A stretch of 15,480 nt of DNA from Burkholderiaceae bacterium (GTDB lineage Bacteria; Pseudomonadota; Gammaproteobacteria; Burkholderiales; Burkholderiaceae). The notes beneath the pieces were generated by a model. That model saw only the letters and a list, made by a program, of their open reading frames with translations, ran no database searches and had not been told where the DNA came from. Every line of letters begins with the position of its first letter. The stretch's first letter is position 1. Where the stretch lies: positions 1 through 15,480 of the forward strand of contig JALREG010000411.1 of NCBI GenBank assembly GCA_023253905.1. Direction: 5' to 3'. Below, piece by piece: positions 7,352 through 13,048 of the stretch. A program made the translations under genes and the position numbers.

Positions 7352-9778
7352 TTAGCGTCGTGGCTCGGTGAGTGCCGCGGTCACCGGCACATCTCCCCGC
7401 CACTGGACACCCGAATCAATTCGCGGCGCGGGCGGTGGGGGCACCACGGCGGGCCGCTCATCGACCCCGAGGCTCCGAATTCCCTGCCCAGGCCGTGTTT
7501 CGGTGAGATAAAACTCGCCGTCGAGCTTCACCACGCCAGGCGGCTGCACGCGCGTGATTTCAGGCGAGCGTGAGAGCGCCTGACCCATGTAGCTGATCCA
7601 GATGGGGAGCGCGAGGCCGCCGCCGGTCTCCCGCTCGCCGAGCTTTCTCGGCTGGTCATGGCCGACCCAGACCGCAGCGGCAATCGCCGGGTTGTAGCCG
7701 ACGAACCAGGCATCGTGCGCGTCGTTGGTGGTGCCGGTCTTGCCCGCCAGATCTTGGCGCTTGAGCGATTGCGCCCGGGTTGCCGTGCCGTTTGAGACCA
7801 CGGTCTGCAGCAGGCTGTCGACCAGGAATGCGTTACGGGCATCGATTGCCCGGCGCGCCTCATCACCCGCCCGCCCGGGACGGGCCTGGGCGAGTACCCG
7901 GCCCTGCGCGTCGGTGATGCGCGTGATGAGAAAGGGATCGACCCGGTAGCCGCCGTTGGCAAACACCGAATAGCCAGCGGCCATCTGGAGCGGCGTGACC
8001 GACCCGGCGCCCAGGGCCATGGTGAGATAAGGCGGGTGGCGCTCGGCATCAAAGCCGAACCGGGTGACATAGGACTGCGCATAGTTCGGCCCGATGGCAT
8101 CGATCAGCCGGATCGAGACCATGTTCTTGGACTTGGCCATGGCCTCACGCAGCGTCATCGGGCCTTCGAAGCGGCCATCATAATTTTTGGGCTCCCAGAG
8201 CCGGTCGCCGGTGCGGCGGGGATCGATCTGGACGGGCGCGTCATTCACGATGGAGCTGGTGAGAAAGCCTTTTTCGAGCGCTGCCGAAAAGATGAAGGGC
8301 TTGAAGCTTGACCCGGGCTGGCGCCAGGCCTGCGTGACGCGATTGAACTTGTTCCGGGAGAAATCAAAACCGCCCACCATGGCGCGGATCGCGCCATCAA
8401 CCGGGGCGATTGCCACCAGCGCGGCCTCGACCTCAGGGAGCTGGCTGATTTCGAATTGTCCGTTGCGGGTTTCGACGATTCGGACCAGCGAGCCCCGGCG
8501 GATTCGGCGGGCCGGGGCCGCCCGGTCGGTGAGCGCGCTTGCGACAAAACGCAGGCCCTCACCCTGAATGCTGACCGGTTCGGTATTGCGGCCGCGCGTG
8601 ACGGTCACGCGGCCCGCCGACGCCTGCAGCACGACCGCGGCGATGAACTCATCGACATCGTCGGCTTCGCCCAGCGCGGTTTCGATCTGTTCTTCGGCCC
8701 GTCGCGCGTTGGTGGAAAGCTCGATTTGCGCTTCGGGTCCACGGTAGCCGTAGCGTCGGTCGTATTCGAGCAGTCCGGCCCGCACGGCCGCGTTGGCCGC
8801 GCGTTGCTCGGCTGCGACCAGGGTGGTATGCACCACCAGGCCCGCGGAGTAGGTGTCCTCGCGGAACTGTTCCCAGGCGAGCTGCCGCGCCATTTCTGCG
8901 GCGTGTGGCGCAAGCGGCAGGAGCTCCTGGCGGGGCTTGGCGAGCCGCAACGGCTCGTCGAGTGCGGCCTGGTACTGTGCATCGGTGAGAAACCCGGCAT
9001 CACGCATGCGACGCAGGATGTAGCGCTGTCGCTCGGTGGCGCGTTTGGGGTTGACCATCGGGTTGAACCGGGAGGGCGCTTTGGGCAGGCCCGCGAGCAT
9101 CGCCGCCTGCCCCGCGCTCAGTTCGGCGAGGGGCTTGCCGAAGTAGGTTTGCGCGGCCGCCGCGAAGCCATAGGCGCGCTTGCCGAGAAAAATCTGATTG
9201 ATGTAGAGCTCGAGGATTTGTTCTTTACTGAGCGTTTCCTCGATCCGTAGCGCAATCAGAATCTCAACGATTTTGCGGGTATAGGTGCGCTCGGGCGACA
9301 GAAAAAATTCGCGCGCGAGCTGCATCGTGATGGTGCTTGCCCCCTGTTCGGTTCCACCTGAAAGCAGATTGACCACCGCGGCCCGCGCGACGCCGATCAG
9401 ATCGATACCGACATGCTCGAAGAAGCGCGCGTCTTCGGCGGCGACGATTGCGTTTTTCATGACCTCGGGAACGTCCTGGACGCGCACAAAGGTTCGCCGC
9501 TCCTCGCCAAATTCGCCAATCAGGACGCCGTCGGCGGTGAGGATGCGAAGCGGAATACGCGGCTTGTAGTCGAGGAGCGAGTCGAGTGGCGGCAGCCGGT
9601 CATTGATGAGCAGCGTGGCGAGCGACCCGGTGAGCACAATGGCAGCGGCGAGCGCAAAGGGTGCCAAGGCGAGCGCGAGCAGCAGCCGTCCTAAGCGAAA
9701 GGGCCGCTTGGCGGGGGGCGGCACGGATCCAGAGTCAGGCGGGGGCGATCGGCGGGTCATGACAAGCCGGCGCGGCAT
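7352..9778 (-). CDS. mrcA: Penicillin-binding protein 1A, bifunctional transglycosylase/transpeptidase
   Basis: This 808-residue class A PBP builds peptidoglycan. A short basic, Pro-rich cytoplasmic tail leads into one membrane anchor (about 31-58). The GT51 glycosyltransferase domain (about 75-255) has catalytic Glu115 in AAEDARFFEH and the QGASTITMQLAR motif. An OB-like linker follows (about 315-430). The transpeptidase domain (about 450-730) has catalytic Ser490 in GSSFK, SKN (550-552) and KTGT (680-683), then ETGGG and ALPIWI. The C-terminal 60 residues are Pro-rich. All catalytic residues are present. Start: ATG 9778 or in-frame ATG 9760; neither has a good ribosome site, and I keep the longer form. 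It is divergent from aroK, as ponA is in many proteobacteria, but without pilMNOPQ between them. Confidence 0.96.
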   Translation of the reverse strand: MPRRLVMTRRSPPPDSGSVPPPAKRPFRLGRLLLALALAPFALAAAIVLTGSLATLLINDRLPPLDSLLDYKPRIPLRILTADGVLIGEFGEERRTFVRVQDVPEVMKNAIVAAEDARFFEHVGIDLIGVARAAVVNLLSGGTEQGASTITMQLAREFFLSPERTYTRKIVEILIALRIEETLSKEQILELYINQIFLGKRAYGFAAAAQTYFGKPLAELSAGQAAMLAGLPKAPSRFNPMVNPKRATERQRYILRRMRDAGFLTDAQYQAALDEPLRLAKPRQELLPLAPHAAEMARQLAWEQFREDTYSAGLVVHTTLVAAEQRAANAAVRAGLLEYDRRYGYRGPEAQIELSTNARRAEEQIETALGEADDVDEFIAAVVLQASAGRVTVTRGRNTEPVSIQGEGLRFVASALTDRAAPARRIRRGSLVRIVETRNGQFEISQLPEVEAALVAIAPVDGAIRAMVGGFDFSRNKFNRVTQAWRQPGSSFKPFIFSAALEKGFLTSSIVNDAPVQIDPRRTGDRLWEPKNYDGRFEGPMTLREAMAKSKNMVSIRLIDAIGPNYAQSYVTRFGFDAERHPPYLTMALGAGSVTPLQMAAGYSVFANGGYRVDPFLITRITDAQGRVLAQARPGRAGDEARRAIDARNAFLVDSLLQTVVSNGTATRAQSLKRQDLAGKTGTTNDAHDAWFVGYNPAIAAAVWVGHDQPRKLGERETGGGLALPIWISYMGQALSRSPEITRVQPPGVVKLDGEFYLTETRPGQGIRSLGVDERPAVVPPPPAPRIDSGVQWRGDVPVTAALTEPRR

Positions 9779-9807
9779 GCGCGCCGGGTTCCGGCGGGGG
9801 ATCGCAA

Positions 9808-9813
9808 ATTATA
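9808..9813 (-). promoter_or_regulatory. -10 box of the PBP1A promoter
   Basis: On the minus strand this reads TATAAT, a perfect -10 consensus, 30 bases upstream of the PBP1A ATG. The -35 region around 9830-9836 (ATTAAA/GATTAA) matches poorly. The predicted transcript would begin near 9801, giving a leader of about 22 nt. Confidence 0.5.
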
Positions 9814-9826
9814 CGGGGGCCTTTTC

Positions 9827-9835
9827 TGATTTAAT
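9827..9835 (+). promoter_or_regulatory. Extended -10 element of the aroK promoter
   Basis: TGA-TTTAAT fits the extended -10 pattern TGn-TATAAT with five of six hexamer bases. The expected start of transcription is about 9842, only about two bases before the aroK GTG, which would make aroK mRNA nearly leaderless. The -35 region (9807-9812, AATTAT) is poor and coincides with the -10 of the divergent PBP1A promoter. Confidence 0.4.
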
Positions 9836-9843
9836 CCGTAACC

Positions 9844-10401
9844 GTGCGCAACATCATTCTCATCGGCATGATGGGATCAGGAAAATCCACCGTCGGCAGG
9901 CGGCTTGCCTCGGCACTCGGCCGCCCGTTTGTCGACGCAGATACCGTGCTTGAACGGCGTTGTGGCGTTCCGATCTCGACCATCTTCGAACTCGAGGGAG
10001 AGGCCGGCTTTCGCCGTCGCGAAGCGCAGCTGATCGCGGAACTCGCGCAGCCCACGGGTTGTGTGCTCGCCACGGGTGGCGGCGCCGTGCTGAATGCCGA
10101 GAGCCGCGCGCTGCTCCACCGCGAGGGCTTCGTGGTGTATCTGCAGGCCGGGGTGGGTGACCTGTGGCAGCGGCTACGACGCGACCGGGCGCGCCCGCTT
10201 CTTCGCACCAGCGACCCCAGGGCGCGCGTCGAGGCGCTGGTCGAAGAGCGCGACCCGCTTTATCGCGAGGCGGCGCACCGTGTCATTCCCACTGGCCGAC
10301 AGCCGGTCGATCGTACCGTCGCAGACATTCTGGCGGCTCTGCCCCCCGACCTCGCGGCCGATGCCCGGCCCGCGGATCCGTCGGTGTCCGATGCAGCCTG
10401 A
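9844..10401 (+). CDS. aroK: Shikimate kinase
   Basis: AroK phosphorylates shikimate at O3 with ATP, the fifth step toward chorismate, in the cytoplasm. The 185-residue protein has the Walker A loop GMMGSGKST (8-16), the substrate aspartates DAD (31-33), FRRRE (56-60) whose Arg57 binds shikimate, the GGG turn (78-80) and the lid arginine Arg117 in RARPLL. The last 18 residues are an Ala/Pro/Asp-rich tail beyond the usual fold. The GTG at 9844 is required, because the first beta strand (NIILIG) begins right after it. No Shine-Dalgarno precedes it; the bases before the start are AT-rich and match an extended -10 box instead. aroB follows after 60 bases. Confidence 0.97.
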   Translation: MRNIILIGMMGSGKSTVGRRLASALGRPFVDADTVLERRCGVPISTIFELEGEAGFRRREAQLIAELAQPTGCVLATGGGAVLNAESRALLHREGFVVYLQAGVGDLWQRLRRDRARPLLRTSDPRARVEALVEERDPLYREAAHRVIPTGRQPVDRTVADILAALPPDLAADARPADPSVSDAA

Positions 10402-10461
10402 GCGGGCCTGGGTCGAACCTCCGCGGGCGCGCCTCGAATCCCCTCTACCAGGAATCCTTTC

Positions 10462-11556
10462 ATGAGTGTTCATCGTCTTGAGGTTGCGTTGGGCGAACGC
10501 AGCTATCCGATTCTGGTGGGTCCGGGACTGCTTGACGGCAGCACCGAGCTCGCCGGGCTGGTCGCTGGCCGGCAGGTCGCGATCGTGACCAATGCGCGGG
10601 TGGATGCCCTGTACGGAGATCGGCTGCGTAGGGCGGTTGGGCTGGCCTCGCCGGCGGCTTCCATCACGATCGCACTCGAGGAGGGCGAGCAGCACAAGGA
10701 CTGGTCGTCCCTCAACCGGGTGTTCGATGCGCTCCTCGCGGCACAGTTCGATCGTCGCTGTCTGATCGTGGCACTGGGCGGCGGGGTGGTGGGCGACACG
10801 GCGGGGTTTGCCGCGGCAACCTACCAACGCGGCGTCGACTTTGTCCAGGTACCCACGACGTTGCTTGCGCAGGTCGACTCATCGGTGGGCGGCAAGACCG
10901 CGATCAACCACCCGCGCGGCAAGAACATGATCGGCGCGTTCCATCAGCCGCGGTTGGTGCTCGCTGATACCGACACGCTTGCGAGCCTGCCGCCGCGTGA
11001 ACTGTCGGCGGGTATCGCGGAAATGCTCAAGCACGGCGCGATCGCCGACCCCGACTATCTCGCGGTGCTGGAGGCTGGCATGGCCCGGCTCCGTGCCGGG
11101 GATGCGGCCGCGCTTGCCGCTGCCGTGGTTCGATCCTGCGAAATCAAGGCGGGCGTCGTGGGGGCTGATGAGCGCGAGTCGGGTTTACGCGCCATTCTGA
11201 ACTTCGGCCACACATTCGGACACGCCATTGAGGCGGGCGCCGGTTATGGGCAGTGGCTGCACGGCGAGGCGGTGGGAACCGGCATGGTGATGGCAGCCGA
11301 CCTGTCGCATCGGCTGGGGCTGATCGACGCGGCTGTGCCCGGGCGGCTCCGGGCGGCGGTGGCGGCTGCGGGGTTGCCGGTTCAGGGGCCAGGCTGGCCT
11401 GCCGAGCGCTATGTGCAGTTGATGAGCGTTGACAAGAAGGCCTCGCAAGGCATTCCGAAGTTTGTGCTGCTGGAGGCTCTGGGCCGCGCGGTGGTGCGTT
11501 CAGCACCCGCTGAGCTGGTCCATCAGACCTTGCGCGCCTGCTCGGCGGCGCACTGA
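10462..11556 (+). CDS. aroB: 3-dehydroquinate synthase
   Basis: AroB converts DAHP to 3-dehydroquinate, the second shikimate-pathway step, using NAD and a divalent metal. The 364-residue length is typical. The NAD-binding GGGVVGD (106-112), the [13 protein letters not shown] segment (137-149) and the [10 protein letters not shown] loop (154-163) are present. Metal ligands are Glu187 in GIAEMLKHG, His250 in [11 protein letters not shown] and His267 in WLHGEAV; His254 is the nearby catalytic histidine. The ATG at 10462 follows AGGA (10450-10453) by eight bases. It is the middle gene of an aroK-aroB-dgt run, with dgt starting 15 bases after its stop. Confidence 0.98.
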   Translation: MSVHRLEVALGERSYPILVGPGLLDGSTELAGLVAGRQVAIVTNARVDALYGDRLRRAVGLASPAASITIALEEGEQHKDWSSLNRVFDALLAAQFDRRCLIVALGGGVVGDTAGFAAATYQRGVDFVQVPTTLLAQVDSSVGGKTAINHPRGKNMIGAFHQPRLVLADTDTLASLPPRELSAGIAEMLKHGAIADPDYLAVLEAGMARLRAGDAAALAAAVVRSCEIKAGVVGADERESGLRAILNFGHTFGHAIEAGAGYGQWLHGEAVGTGMVMAADLSHRLGLIDAAVPGRLRAAVAAAGLPVQGPGWPAERYVQLMSVDKKASQGIPKFVLLEALGRAVVRSAPAELVHQTLRACSAAH

Positions 11557-11571
11557 GCGCCCAGGCCGCAA

Positions 11572-12723
11572 GTGGTCGGGCTCACCGGGTCGTTGCGCGC
11601 CGTCTGGGCGGCTGATCCGGCTCGCTCGCTCGGTCGAATGCACGCGGAGCCGCCGGCTGCGGGCCGGACCGTTTTTCAGCGCGACCGCGACCGGATCGTG
11701 CATTGCACCGCTTTTCGAAGGCTCGAATACAAGACGCAGGTGTTCATCAATCACGAAGGTGATCTGTACCGCACGCGGTTGACGCATTCGATCGAGGTGG
11801 CGCAGATTGCCCGGACGGTCGCGCGCACGCTGGGGCTGGATGAGGATCTGACCGAGGCGGTATCGCTTGCTCATGATCTGGGGCATACGCCATTCGGCCA
11901 TGCAGGACAGGATGCGCTCGATGCTGCCATGGCGAGCTGGGGGGGCTTTGAACACAACCTGCAGTCGCTTCGCGTGGTCGACGAGCTTGAGCAGCGCTAT
12001 GCGGCGTTTGACGGGCTCAATCTGAGCTTTGAGACCCGCGAGGGCATCCTCAAGCGCTGCCAGCCTGAACTCGCGCAGGCGCTGGGTGAGGTCGCGGGGC
12101 GGTTTCTGCGCGGGGGGTCCCCCTGTCTGGAGGCGCAGATCGCCAACCTCGCCGATGAAATCGCCTACAGCAACCACGATGTCGACGACGGCCTGAGGGC
12201 CGGGTTGATCACTCTGGAGGCGCTCCAGACGGTTGATCTTTTCGCGCGTCACAGCCGGGCCGTGCTCGAGCGCTATCCGGCGCTGGCCGAGCGCAGGCAG
12301 GTGCACGAGACCATCCGCCAGATGATCAGCGAACTGATCGAAGACCTGACCGCCGAGACCTTGCGACGGGTGTCGGCAGCGGGCGTGCGAGACGTTGCCG
12401 AGGTGCGCGCAAGCCCGCCGCTCGCGGCGTTTTCCGCCCCGATCCGGCGCGACCTCACCCAGCTCAAACGCTTTCTCGCCGAACGTCTCTATCAGCACCC
12501 GCGTGTGGAGGCTGTGATGGGCGCAGCGCGCACCGTGGTGAGTGAGCTGTTCGCAAGCTACCGCGAGGGGCCCCAGGCATTGCCTGCCGAGCATCGCGAA
12601 CGGCTCAGCCGGCTGGGCGAGCGTGCGATCGCTGACTACATCGCCGGCATGACCGACCGGTTCGCGATTCGCGCGCACCATGAACGCACGGGTCGGCGGC
12701 TTCCCGAGTTCGACGCCGGGTAA
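11572..12723 (+). CDS. dgt: Deoxyguanosinetriphosphate triphosphohydrolase-like protein (HD domain)
   Basis: Members of this family hydrolyse dNTPs to the nucleoside and tripolyphosphate, controlling dNTP pools. The 383-residue length matches the shorter dGTPase-like type 2 group rather than the roughly 500-residue E. coli Dgt. The HD metal site is His72 in RLTHSIEV, His101-Asp102 in AHDLGHTPFGH, and Asp195 in NLADEIAY. FQRDRDRIVHCTAFRRL (35-51) and the YKTQVFINHEGD segment (53-64) are strong family signatures. Substrate range cannot be read from the sequence. The start is a GTG that supplies the usual AADPARS N-terminal segment; ATG 11638 would remove it. A gene-long open frame on the opposite strand is a composition shadow. 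Confidence 0.93.
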   Translation: MVGLTGSLRAVWAADPARSLGRMHAEPPAAGRTVFQRDRDRIVHCTAFRRLEYKTQVFINHEGDLYRTRLTHSIEVAQIARTVARTLGLDEDLTEAVSLAHDLGHTPFGHAGQDALDAAMASWGGFEHNLQSLRVVDELEQRYAAFDGLNLSFETREGILKRCQPELAQALGEVAGRFLRGGSPCLEAQIANLADEIAYSNHDVDDGLRAGLITLEALQTVDLFARHSRAVLERYPALAERRQVHETIRQMISELIEDLTAETLRRVSAAGVRDVAEVRASPPLAAFSAPIRRDLTQLKRFLAERLYQHPRVEAVMGAARTVVSELFASYREGPQALPAEHRERLSRLGERAIADYIAGMTDRFAIRAHHERTGRRLPEFDAG

Positions 12724-13048
12724 GCCGTCGTCGGGCTAGCGGCTCGCTCGGCTATCAGCGGATCTGTCCGCGATATACTTTAAAGTTCGACTGTAAAAAA
12801 CCGCAACCGTGACCCGGGCTCTTCCGCAGCGCGCAAAATCCGCCAGGCGGGAGCGCGTTCAGGTCGCGCCGGCCAATTCGGGTTGTCGACTGTAACCAGG
12901 CGAACTACCCAGGCCGGCGGAGGTCATGGCGCAGTGCCGCATTGATGGTTGCTCTCCCCGTCAGGCGGCTGGCGGGCTGCCCGTCGGTGCGGCTGCGGAA
13001 ACGTGCATTAACCGACATTGTCCGGTCAAAGGGTTCTGGAGCTTAGAC
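12724..13048 (+). promoter_or_regulatory. gltB upstream region and leader
   Basis: This 325-base gap carries no gene I can support. A TATACT -10-like box lies at 12774-12779 without a good -35 (CTATCA, 16 bp upstream). If used, it gives a leader of about 260 nt. GCGGA (12758-12762) pairs with TCCGC (12767-12771), and CCGC (12840-12843) pairs with GCGG (12847-12850); neither is followed by a T tract. GGAG (13038-13041), seven bases before ATG 13049, is the gltB ribosome site. A second GGAGG (12919-12923) stands two bases before an in-frame ATG at 12926. No known riboswitch pattern was recognised. Confidence 0.45.
12787..12895 (+). repeat. Exact 10-bp direct repeat in the gltB leader
   Basis: TCGACTGTAA occurs at 12787-12796 and again at 12886-12895, 99 bases apart. 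The first copy lies at the predicted transcription start downstream of TATACT. A rough estimate gives about a 5 percent chance of a random exact 10-mer repeat in a region this size, so the signal is weak. A regulator binding site is conceivable. Confidence 0.35.

Noticed and set aside
7346..7360. CGACG-GTTAG-CGTCG hairpin between cyaY and PBP1A
   Set aside because: The stem is only 5 bp with no T tract on either strand; it is too weak to call a terminator.
10429..10450. tRNA 3'-end-like string (TCGAATCCCCTCTACCA) before aroB
   Set aside because: There is no matching acceptor strand, D-arm or anticodon arm in the preceding 80 bases, so this is a chance resemblance.
11500..12681. Long open frame (393 codons) on the minus strand across dgt
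   Set aside because: It mirrors the dgt coding frame in high-GC DNA, has no recognisable domain, and dgt itself carries all HD-family motifs.
12809..12895. 28-codon GTG open frame in the gltB leader (possible leader peptide)
   Set aside because: No ribosome site, no run of regulatory codons and no attenuator hairpin with Ts follow it.
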